A stretch of 64,000 nt of DNA, from assembly GCF_040183065.1 (NCBI RefSeq), contig NW_027185501.1:1390001-1454000 (forward strand). Reading direction: 5' to 3'. This document shows positions 10,533-20,714 of the stretch, in pieces; position 1 is the stretch's first letter, and every line of letters begins with the position of its first letter. A program made the position numbers and the translations under genes. This DNA is from Periplaneta americana. Taxonomy: Eukaryota > Arthropoda > Insecta > Blattodea > Blattidae. The notes beneath the pieces are model-generated. The model worked only from the letters and a program-made list of their open reading frames with translations. It was not told the origin of the DNA and made no database searches.

Positions 10533-12390
10533 CGTTTTCTTTGCTGGGCGTTTATTGTTGCTGTCGTGGCGTCCAATCGTGACGGGGACGTTGTGTTGAT
10601 TGTGGTGGCAGTGATGAAAGAGGTGATACTGTTGATGGCCTGGCTTATCTTCTCTTCCACATATTTTTCCAGTCTGTCAATGTGGGCCGCTATTCTTTTG
10701 TCAATGTAGCCCCGGATTTGTTGGGGTGAAGGAATAGTTGGCGTTTCATTGGTGGGGGAAGCTACTTTCGCGTATGATGTAATGTTGCTGGTTGTGGGAG
10801 AGGTTTGGTGCGGTGTGGGTTGTTGGTTAGTGTAAGCTGGGAAGTTGTCATGTGTTAGTTCTGGTGGCGGAGGAGGCATTTTGCTGGGTTTAGTTGGGGA
10901 GAGTGGGGCTTGTCTTTTAATGAGTGGGTGGTATGTTGGTTCATCGGGGAGGTCAACATCTCGGAGGTACAGCGGGCAGTGCATCTGTCCTGTGTAGTGT
11001 CCGTCGGTCTTGCATGTTGCGCAGCGATGAGGCCGTTGTGTGTGGGAGCAGTTGTTGCCAACTTTCCCACATTGGAAGCAGACTGTCGGGTTAGGACAGT
11101 TTTGTTTTGTATGGAGATACTGGTGACAGTTTCGGCAGGGAAGATGTCTGGCCGAAAGTTTGGGAGGTTTGCAGTGGTATGTCCGGCCCCAGAGCTGCAG
11201 TCCTGTGTCCAACAGAGAGGCGATGGTTGAATCGTCAGTAGAGAAGATACGGATTAGGTGTGTGGGACCGTTGTTATTTACTATGCGAGTGATGCGGGTA
11301 TGGCAGATGCCTTTCTCTCTCATGGCTTGTGATATTTCCGTTGTTTCGATTTCTGGAGCCAAGCCGCCAGCTACAACGTTTGTTTCTCTGGATATTTGAC
11401 GTCGAGGTTGTTGTGGGGTTATAAGTACGGATAATGAAATCTGCATTAGGGCCGAAGGTGCTGGGGGGAACATTTGAGATGAAAGTCTCCATGTGGGAGT
11501 GGGAGATGAATGTGAGAGTGGTACTATTGTATTTGACTGACCATGTTTGTCTGGGTGGAGTGATGTTGAGTTGTATAGATTTGTTATAGATGAAAGTGGG
11601 GTTGTTGTTGTGGAGGGATTGATGCTGTATGCGGATGACGTTGGGGTGAGATGGCTGGAGTTCCGGGGGCTGCTGAAGGTTGCTAGTGAGTGCTGCTTGG
11701 TTGGAGATTGTAGGTTTAGAATTACATTCAAGTTGCTTGAGTTTCAGAGGGAAGGTAGCAGAAAGGTCGTTAATAAGGAACCGCAGATCGCGGCCGTTGG
11801 GTTGTGGTGTGTGTTGTGCCGTTGGGAGGACAATTTCTTTGGTAACTGATTGTGGAGTGTATGGTCTATTTGGGGAGAGTGAGGTCCAAGGGGCTGGATT
11901 TTTGGCTTGGGTCGAGAGTAAGTATTGTGTCTGGTTAGGTGGTCCTAGGGCGGTGGGAGGGATGTGCAGCGTGAATTTCTGAAGGTGAGTGGGGGGTGTG
12001 AAAGTTGATAATGTATAGGTGAGCCAGTTGCTTGTGCCACCGGACTGGGATGCTTATTTCTGCCAGTACTCTTTTTAATTGTGTGGCGCTAGGGTTGTAT
12101 ATAATTAGGATTGAGTCGGTTTCACTTTCAGTGTATGCATCAGGTGGTGCTTGATCGGAGGCCAAACCAGGTGTGAGGGCTTTTCTTCATGGATCTCTTT
12201 GTGAGGATTGTCTATCCAGGGATTGTGGACGTTTGCGGGTGGAGCGAGGTGGGTCTGTGGTTGGTTTGTCTGGAGGTATGTCCTGATTCATGTTGTACGG
12301 CGGTGGGGATGTCGGGGTGGAGAAGATTGCAGAAAATTTTATAATACCGTTACCACTGTGTTCACTGCCACTGTCACTGCACTCACTCAC
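10529..12390 (-). pseudogene. LINE ORF1, gag-like with zinc knuckles
   Basis: Starts at ATG 12390 (MSECSDSGSEHSGNG). The frame meets an in-frame TGA at 12187-12189, continues in the same frame to 11935, then must change frame. The C-terminal part is open from about 11400 to 10529. It carries a region of the kind found upstream of gag knuckles (MREKGICHTRITRIV), a canonical CX2CX4HX4C knuckle (CRNCHQYLHTKQNC), a second knuckle lacking its histidine spacing (CFQCGKVGNNC) and a third CX2CX4HX6C motif (CATCKTDGHYTGQMHC). A Pro/Thr/Ser-rich tail and a terminal helix (IDRLEKYVEEKISQAI) follow. ORF1 proteins bind element RNA (known for the family). The frame between 11935 and about 11400 is ambiguous, so at least two lesions are present. 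Confidence 0.82.
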
Positions 12391-12500
12391 CTGGCTGGCG
12401 TTCTTCTAATATGGCTAATATGTATAGTGTCCAAATGATTACTCGTATCTAGTACTATTAATTAGCATTGCCTAATATATAACATTAAATAACACGTCTG

Positions 12501-12542
<42 letters not shown>

Positions 12543-12572
12543 GTAATAATAATGATAATAGTAATGATAATA
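12501..12572. repeat. (TAA)n microsatellite
   Basis: Pure ATA/TAA repeat from 12501, with interruptions (AGTAATAATAATGATAATAG) toward its end. It lies just beyond the 5' end of the LINE. Confidence 0.95.
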
Positions 12573-13194
12573 AAATTATGACTATATTGGTGATGTACTG
12601 TTGTCTATTGCTTATAGCACTATATTCACAGTCCACTCGAGATGGTTAGAGAGGTATGGAGTACATTCAGTTACACCAGTGCAGATACACTGACACGCAT
12701 GCGTTCGACAGCAGTTCTACAATTTGTCGATCAGTACCACACGCTCATGAGGCCCTTCTCCTGCTATTCACAGTGAGACAAGTTTGTTGGACGTGCATTC
12801 AAGTGGTTTCTCACCCATCAAGTCCCTTCGCAAGTATATATACTTTCTCCGCTCGGCGCTTGTGTATCGTTTCTTTCCGGCCAGTGTCTCCTTGATTCCT
12901 AACGGGTGATAGCGGTCTTGTAGCGATCTTCCTACCGAACAAATCCGCGACGATCGAGAAGGCAGTGACAGCGTTTCGACAATGTCGCAGTTATATTTAT
13001 GATAATTCCGAATTATTAGAGTCGAATAAGCTCCACTAACACTTCCAGCAACACTTCCACACCCACTACTCACTCTACTGCTACAGCCTCACTCGCTAAC
13101 CACACAAAACGTATATTTTCCGATCACAATTCTCTGCTCCAGGACCGTACCTACTCACAGATCCACCATCTTCCACACCTAAGAGAGATACTAC
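12573..13194. other. Non-coding interval, no recognisable gene
   Basis: A 101-codon minus-strand frame (13073-12768) is open but has no recognisable motif or start context. It could be leader sequence of the LINE or chance. Nothing else is seen. Confidence 0.45.
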
Positions 13195-13310
13195 AGATCG
13201 TTGCTTACGAGATTACACAAGCTGGCGCATAGAGCTTGAAAAACGAGTCTGAAGTGGTTCCAACGTAATGCCAATTCCGCCGCTCGGAGCGCTGTTCTGC
13301 CCTACATATT
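13195..13310 (+). repeat. Solitary copy of the palindrome's inner-end module
   Basis: CGTTGCTTACGAGATTACAC followed by AAGCTGGCGCATAG at about 13199-13232, then a diverged stretch and CTGCCCTACAT near 13296. It matches the inner end of the right arm at 16926-17040 in direct orientation, and the left arm's inner end at 16160-16273 in reverse. It lies about 270 bp outside the palindrome. Confidence 0.75.
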
Positions 13311-13578
13311 CATAGCAGAACACTTAAAAGACATTGACATTTGGGACATTTAAAGGACTCACCATTGCTTATTAAATGCTTCGTACAATATTTTATGGAC
13401 AATAGACGTAATTTGCAAACTTCTACTCCTCAATTATATTACAATAAAAGGCTGTCATTCTTGATATTAAAACATATTACATATAAACTGAGGAACTGTC
13501 TGCTCTGTACTTCAGTTCATACACCAAACATTTCCGGAAATAAATTAACTTGACATCTTGCATATACGCACTATAGCC

Positions 13579-16273
13579 TACCCTTTTCACCTAATATTAT
13601 TAATATTGCTATTAAATAAGATATTGCAACTAATTAAGGTACTTCATTATCTTTAATTTTCTTGAATTCATAATTAAGCATTTGCAAGAAGGCTAACTTT
13701 TCCCTCTCTTTTAAAAAAAATACGAACGTCACAATAATTGAGAAGTATAATTATTACGCGATTTTTTCTTGCAGTGGTGAAAACATTTCTATAGGCCTAC
13801 TGATTAATCTATTGAGCACAGTAATAGTAAACGCTGCAGTATTCTTTTCTGAAGCCAAGATTTTCGCAAGAACTGAAGTGCGACACATGTAATGATGAGG
13901 AAATGTCCCTTTTTCTTTTGGGAAAACTTGTGAAGCACTACTGGACAATATTGCCAAAGATATTTCCAGTAAATACGAAGTGATTAGGAAACTTAATCAG
14001 AAGCCCCTAAATAGAAAAGTGCTGAAAATGCAATAAACTGGGCCATTTCTTAATTACATATAGAACACTGGAACTGATTATCTACAAGGACCCTCATGTT
14101 ATAAATATTATGATTATTTCAGATTGTGATACAGTTATAAGCGTACATTCCTAAAACTTAAAAGTAACAATGAGGATGCCCTATGTTATAGGAAAGTTTT
14201 AAACGTGTACATTTAACTTTTTTATGAATGATTTCCTGATCAAGATTTTCATTAACTATGTGCCAAACTTTTGGAGTGAAGTGTGCAGTAAGAAACTGTT
14301 GGACATCTGATCAGTATTTTAATCATGTGCTGGTTACAGTACATTAGATGTCTTCTTGAATATACCTGATGAGGTATGTATATGAAGTTTGTATCGTCAG
14401 TATTCAAGTAGCCTACTTATGTATGTAATTTTTATTATCTGTACAGAAAAAAATTTAGCTTATGTGATAGTATGAAGTAATCTCTCACGAAATAACAAGG
14501 AAGAGAAAGGTGCTTAAATTTAAATATTGAAAACAGGATGATAAGAAAATAATTTTTACTTACTTTCAATTATTAAAGAAACCTGGCCACTCACCATTCG
14601 CAGTTGATTTCTATGGTTACACTCTATTCTTCATATTCTGTAGCTTTCAAATAATTTCTAAAATAAATATTATGCCTACTTAGCTCTTGTAAAACGAAAT
14701 TTTCACTTTCACTTTCAACGGAACACTCACTTATATTCAGTTCTTGTATCTTGCAGTAAATTATCCATTTGTGATCATCTTTCCAACATAACCTCCCATT
14801 GAAACGACCACTTAAAATCATGAGCTAGAATTTATTATTTTAAAAACATTTCCACGTACATACTGTTATAATTGTTATGAACCACAATACAAAAGACAAC
14901 ACTGTGAAATTGGATTAATTTACCAAGATCAACATCAATACCGGTAGTATAAAATCACATATAGGCCTAGGCTATATTATTTCATTACTTTATGGTCTTA
15001 ATTAGAAGAATTAATTTTGAAGAATTTACAAATATGCTGAAATAATTTATGACACCTCTTATAGAAATGTAAAAATATGTATGTACATTTTGAAACAATG
15101 GGTATAGCACCACTTGAAAATGTTGAGCACTTTAACAGTAACTTGTAAATTGTTCCATCACGTTGTCTATAGTGTTCATTTAATGTAGCACTTTTAGAAT
15201 GAACGTGGTTCACATACATAAGAAGAAATGACGATGGAATGAGTCGAAGACATACAGTTTTCTTGAATTTTTTAGCAAATGATGAAGTTGAATATATACT
15301 GTTACTTCATATCCTAACATAAGTAGAGTTGCCACCATAGATGTAACACCTCCGTAACACCTGAAATGAATATAAAATAAATTAATGTATTGGTAATGAT
15401 ACAAGAATAAAAAGAAATTAGGCTAGACATAACCTCACAAAATTAAAAACACATGCTAAAACAAAAAAAAAAAAAAACAAAAAAAACTTTACGTATCCGT
15501 ATATAATAAAACTAGATATTCTAGATATAATTTGATTCACACGATAACCACCTCAGCCTATTTCGCAGCAGCCATTAGTTACCAGTTTGAGGTGCATTAC
15601 CTAAGCTCATACTAACCTTGTTAAGTTCTCTTACCTAATTCACTGATAATTACGTAACAATACACAGGTCTAAAATACAGACAAATATACATTAATTACC
15701 TAATAAGTACAGCATGAAGGCAATTCATTACTTTTGTCGGTATTTTCTAAAAGAGAAAGGGAAAACAGTAACAACATTATCTTGAATGTTTACATCACGT
15801 CGTTCACATTTTCATTAGGCCTATATCAGTAATGCTTGGTAAGTGAAATAATGCATGAAATTATTTTACATTTCGGGTCACATCATTCGAGAGTCGGAAA
15901 ATGCAATTCGCCACTTTTAACATAGCATTGCTTGTTATATGAGAGAACTTTGACATTTACCTTAACCTATAAATATACGACCTGTTGGTACAGAGTTCTT
16001 CACATAGCAAAACACAGACAATTTTCAAATATAACTTAGCTGAACAAACTTCAAATAACACTGTAATATGCTTGGCATATTTGTAATATTCGTACTCAAT
16101 GAGTAATGCACAATTAATCGAACTATTTTCACGATGCACAATGCTTTGTAATGGTACTATTCATCATTTCATAGGGCAGAGAGGCGAACCTAGCGGCAGA
16201 AATTGTCATGACTCACAGAGACCTACTCTCGATCGTGCTATGCGCCAGCTTGTGTAATCACGTAAGCAACGCT
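13579..16273. repeat. Giant inverted repeat, left arm (2.7 kb)
   Basis: Reverse complement of the right arm 16926-22572 once the hAT insertion is removed. Matching landmarks are the outer ends TACCCTTTTCACCTAATATT (13579) versus the sequence ending GGTGAAAAGGGTA (22572), a block at 14624-14821 versus 21326-21523, 14998-15219 versus 20939-21160, and 15957-16139 versus 17060-17242. The arms differ by scattered substitutions and small indels, including an A-rich run at 15462-15487 that is shorter in the right arm. Short open frames occur in mirror pairs in both arms; none resembles a known protein, and their pairing simply follows from the duplication. Confidence 0.95.
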
Positions 16274-16360
16274 ACAGATTAACAAGGACGTTGACTTCGC
16301 GACTTGAGAGGCGATAGAACGTCCGAAAATAAGTGACAACAACTATTCTCAGGAACACCC

Positions 16361-16915
16361 CTGCGTCGATTGCTTATAAAAAAAACCAACATACGTTGTA
16401 CCAGTCAAATTTGTAATCGCCGCTCAAGTGTTGCTGAGAATAAAATGTACAAATTTGATTGATGCACGATTTGTTGAATACATTGAATTCCCAGCAACAC
16501 TTGCGCGGCGACTACAAATATGATTGGTACAACGTATGTTGGCTACATTTTATTCCCAGGAACACTTGCGTGTGAATTACTTAATTTGATTGGTGATAGG
16601 TTTCTGAATACACTGACTTCCCAACAACACTTGCGCGGCGACTACAAATATGATTGGTACAACGTATGTTGGCTACATTTTATTCCCAGGAACACTTGCG
16701 TGTCGATTACTTAATTTGATTGGTGGTAGGTTTCTGAATACATTGAATTCCCAGCAACACTTGCGCGGCGACTACAAATATGATTGGTACGATGTATGTT
16801 GGCTATATTTTATTCCCAGGAACACTTGCGTGTGGATTACTTAATTTGATTGGTGGTAGGTTTCTGAATACATTGAATTCCCAGCAACACTTGCGCGGTG
16901 ATTACAAAATATATC
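16361..16915. repeat. 65-bp satellite (130-bp dimer) at the palindrome centre
   Basis: Fills most of the 652-bp spacer between the arms. The dimer repeats every 130 bp: AACACTTGCGCGGCGACTAC-type units start near 16491, 16621 and 16751. Alternating units of the AGGAACACTTGCGTGTGAAT type start near 16556, 16686 and 16816, so the monomer is 65 bp. Each monomer has a TTTGATTGGT-like core. Related units occur at 28508-28915. Confidence 0.93.
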
Positions 16916-18407
16916 ATTTGTGCAAAGCGTTGCTTACGAGATTACACAAGCTGGCGCATAGCACGATCGAGAGTAGTTCTCTGTGAGTCATGACAATTTC
17001 TGCCGCTAGGTTCGCCTCCCTGCCCTATGAAATGATGAATAGTACCATTACAAAGCATTGTGCATCGTGAAAATAGTTCGATTAATTGTGCATTACTCAT
17101 TGAGTACGAATATTATAAATATACCAAGCATATTACAGTGTTATTTGAAGTTTGTTCAGCTAAGTTATATTCGAAAATTGTCTGTGTTTTGCTATGTGAA
17201 GAACTCTGTACCAACAGGTCGTATCTTTATAGGTTAAGGTAAATGTCAAAGTTCTCTCATATAACAAGCAATGCTATGTTAAAAGTGGCGAATTGCATTT
17301 TCCGACTCTCGAATGATGTGACCCGAAATGTAAAATAATTTCATGCATTGTTTCACTTACCAAGCATTACTGATATAGGCCTAATGAAAATGTGAACGAC
17401 GTGATGTAAACATTGAAGATAATATTGTTACTGTTTTCCCTTTCTCTTTTAGAAAATACCGACAAAAGTAATGAATTATCTTCATGCTGTACTTATTAGG
17501 TAATTAATGTGTATTTGTCTGTATTTTAGACCTGTGTATTGTTACGTAATTATCAGTGAATTAGGTTAGAGAACTTAACAAGGTTAGTATGAGATTAGGT
17601 AATGCACCTCAAACTGGTAACTAATAATGGCTGCTGCGAAATAGGCTGAGTTGGTTATCGTGTGAATCATATTAAATCTAGAATATCTAGTTTTATTATA
17701 TACGGATACGTAAAGTTTTTTTTTCTAGCATGTGTTTGTAATTTTGTGAGGTTATGTCTAGCCTAATTTCTTTTTATTCTTGTATCATTACCAATACATT
17801 AATTTATTTTATATTCATTTCAGGTGTTACGGAGGTGTTACATCCAGGGGCGGCTTTAGAGGTAGTACCGTTGTGTCATGGCACTACCAGAATACAGAAG
17901 GAAAAGGAGAATTCATATTTTCCGCTCAAAACCTGAGAGAAACAAGTTACGCTTACACAAACTCTACCGTCAATATGATCTTCGCAGCGAAACACGTTGT
18001 AACCAGTGTTTGGAGGATGGATCTGTGCCAGGCACTACATCCCATAAGAAATATAATGGGATGCGCGCGCAATCTTCATGTTCGCTCGTCCTTTTCAGCA
18101 TCTAAAAGCATGATCTGAAATTTGCCAGGCACAAATTGCCGCTAGGTTTTGCAATGCTTGTAAAACTGTATACATCCCCATTTACTACGCCGATCCCTTA
18201 CTACCTCGCGCTTTGTCGGGACAAGTTTCTTAGCGAAGACTGCAACAATAAGATAATAAAATCTCTCGCGGTTTCTTGAAAACTTGGCTTGAGAAAGTTT
18301 TCACTTTATTATTTCTACCAGCAGTACCAAGTGTTGTGTGAACGTGTTAAGTCGTGAGGTTGTCATCGTAATAGTGGTCGTGTTATCACGTTGTGTACTG
18401 TTAAAAA

Positions 18408-19025
18408 ATGAATTCGGTTGGTGCTTTATTGAAATCTCAGATTTCAACATTAACATATGAAAACAAACTTCGTGTTAAAGAATTAGGCAGACCAACACCG
18501 CACTTAAATATTCATCAAAAGCAGCGAAGTGCTAAAGTTAACAGATCTCGTAAATTCAACCCAGATATTTATTTAAAAAACAACTGGTTGTGTGGATGTG
18601 ATGTGAAAAATGCGTTCTTCTTTTTCCCGTGTGTTCTGTTCGGAGGTGAACTTAGCTGGTCAAAAGTGGGTGTGACAGATTTAGTACACTTATGGGGTAA
18701 AATAAAAACACCTCATAAGTCAAAGGTTAATACGAATAATGTCTTCAGTTTGTCTATGCTGGGTAAAGCGAACACTGAGAATCAGTTAAATTCACACTAC
18801 AGACTCGCGATTGCAAAACACAATGAGCAAGTTGATAAAAACAGATATGTGTTAAATTTAATAATAAATTGTATACGATTTTGTGGGGCGCTAGATTTAG
18901 CACTAAGAGGGCACGATGAATCTGAGGAGTTTTGTTTGCAAAATAGACATCTTCAACAAAAAATGATGGATTTGTTTTCAAGTCAGAAGAATAGGCGAAT
19001 GGGTTTTATCTATCGCGCATATTAA
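18408..19025 (+). pseudogene. hAT transposase N-terminal half (ZMYM1/TTF-zinc-finger type)
   Basis: A 205-codon frame opening at ATG 18408. It has the TTF-type zinc-finger region seen in this hAT group: NNWLCGCDVKNAFFFFPCVLF (residues about 59-80), with cysteines ordered as expected and the typical W-x-G-x-x start. The following part (NRYVLNLIINCIRFCGALDLA, then RGHDESEE, about residues 140-172) corresponds to the usual LxxRGHDES segment before the catalytic core. The RNase H-like core and dimerisation domain are missing: the frame stops at 19023-19025 just before an (ATT)n tract. The upstream frame at 17878-18105 is unrecognised 5' sequence. Confidence 0.82.
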
Positions 19026-19077
19026 CCTGGTCAACAAAAGTGCTCAAGTGCTCCAGTTGTATAAATTTTGGTGAGTG

Positions 19078-19145
<68 letters not shown>
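19078..19145. repeat. (ATT)n microsatellite, left of nested hAT 2
   Basis: Uninterrupted ATT repeats immediately outside the left TIR of hAT 2. The tract resumes at 20646-20713 on the other side, so hAT 2 split one microsatellite. Confidence 0.95.
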
Positions 19146-19147
<2 letters not shown>

Positions 19148-20645
19148 GAGACGAGAATTTTATGCACTATAAAATCCCAAAATATGCATGCATTCATGCC
19201 CTATCAAACTATGAAATATGCATGATCAAGCGAAAAATACATTAAAATATGCACTTTTATTTTTGTTTCAAAATGTCTTATTTGACTTCACTTTTTTTGC
19301 ACAGTTAAAAACCTAATAACATTTTTAAATTGGTTTCTGTGAGGTTCCTGCACTTGTCAGTCGATATGTTTTTGTAGGCAGAGAATGACCTCTCTATATT
19401 GCAAGAAGTTACGGGTTTAAACTTGAATGAACATATTTGTGACAGTGTCAGGTCAAATTCTTCATTCAAGTTTTCGCCACAAATAACCTTCTTCACTGAA
19501 CAAAAGAATCCCCAGTCCGGGTTAGCATTTAGGACCCTGTCCAATTTGTTTTTCGTCGCTACATTCACTTTCCCACGGGCATAACTCAGGGATCTATGAA
19601 ATTCTTTGAAGATTATTTCTTTTGTTGCATTCTTGCAATATCTGAAACAGATGCGACATGCTGGTGGACTTGAAATTTTTTAGTACATTTCATCTGAAAT
19701 TATAATAGACCTTACGGTTACCTAGATACGATTTAAAAACGGACATCGTAATTTAATAATTATTTTGAACAAGTTTTGTGATTTTTTTACAAAGAACAAT
19801 TGTCATATAAAATATTCGGAAACAGAACAGCATTGCTTTACTCTTTACTCCAGCAGTCGCAAAATACGACATCCTCATCTGACCTAATAAAATCTTTTCC
19901 TTTACAGTAATCCACTGTGCAAAGAGTACACTTTTGGAATCTTTAAATTGGAAACTTATTAGAACCATATTAACACGCGCAAACAGAATAAACAAGCACA
20001 TTAACAGCTTACGACATTCACACACTGCAAACACAGTTTTACGATGATTCCAATTTTAGAAGAATCTAAATTGCTACTAGTACTAGAAAAGGAAGAGAAT
20101 TTACAACCTCCCTGAAAGAGGATGCTTTTGACCTAAATTATTTGTCGGCAATTTCCTTGAACCCTCTATATTTCCTCTCTACTTACTATTCTCAAAATAT
20201 CCAATAATTTATGACATGCAGTGTATAGAGGGTCGTCGGTAAAGTGTTGTAAAAGTGGACTTCCGTCAAGGGAAAGGTCCTCTAACACCTTATTGAGAAA
20301 ATCTTAACATTTTATTTAATTTTTCTGTTATTTAGTTTTTTTTTCAATCCTGATTTCTGAAGCTAAAATATGGGACATAAAATCGAGAAACTAAGGTGTC
20401 CACACAAACCATTAAAACATGCATTTAAACTGAATTTAATGTATATTATATGCATTATTAAGCTAAAAATTACCTAAATATGCATTATGCATGTTTTTAT
20501 CCCTAAAAAGTGGAAAACATGCAAATATGCACGGGAAAAGTACACATATTTGGAACCGGAAAGTAATGAAATGGATAAGTACTAAGTATGAGCTATGTCC
20601 TATGTTCCTATAAAAACATGCATTTGCATGGAATTCTCGTCTCTA
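19146..20645 (-). mobile_element. hAT transposon 2 nested inside hAT 1
   Basis: Terminal inverted repeat TAGAGACGAGAATT at 19146, with its exact complement ending at 20645; total 1500 bp. It sits inside an (ATT)n tract. ATTATTAT on both sides is compatible with an 8-bp duplication but is not diagnostic in a microsatellite. Its minus strand encodes a hAT dimerisation domain (19568-19305). The interior also has many ATGCAT-containing strings near both ends, a possible subterminal repeat. Confidence 0.85.
19305..19568 (-). pseudogene. hAT transposase C-terminal dimerisation domain
   Basis: 87-codon frame. The second half reads KPVTSCNIERSFSAYKNIST then DKCRNLTETNLKMLLGF, matching the C-terminal hAT dimerisation signature (an ERxFSxxKxI core followed by a NL...). 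No DDE core is found upstream, so this is a remnant. It belongs to the inner element because it is oriented and placed within its TIRs. Confidence 0.85.
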
Positions 20646-20656
20646 ATTATTATTAA

Positions 20657-20713
<57 letters not shown>
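20646..20713. repeat. (ATT)n microsatellite, right of nested hAT 2
   Basis: Continuation of the microsatellite interrupted by hAT 2, followed by the right end of hAT 1. Confidence 0.93.

Positions 20714-20714
<1 letters not shown>

Larger units (their letters stand above)
6985..12420 (-). mobile_element. Jockey-like non-LTR retrotransposon, near full length, decayed
   Basis: Minus-strand element with the two-ORF layout of Jockey-type LINEs: gag-like ORF1 (12390-10529) with zinc knuckles, then ORF2 (10532-7547) with an APE-type endonuclease and a reverse transcriptase. The reverse transcriptase is typical of Jockey-like lineages (AGVPQGSVISPTLYN, YADD). ORF1 and ORF2 overlap as ATGA at 10529-10532, an arrangement compatible with termination-reinitiation. 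About 560 bp of 3' untranslated sequence follows, ending near 6985 with an AATAAA-like string. Both ends are approximate: no poly(A) and no clear target-site duplication could be fixed. At least one stop and four frame changes show it is inactive. Base composition (GC-richer, C-rich sense strand) differs from the AT-rich surroundings. Confidence 0.85.

Noticed and set aside
7355-12438. Many plus-strand frames of 60-160 codons
   Set aside because: They are antisense shadows of the minus-strand LINE ORFs, which carry all the recognisable motifs.
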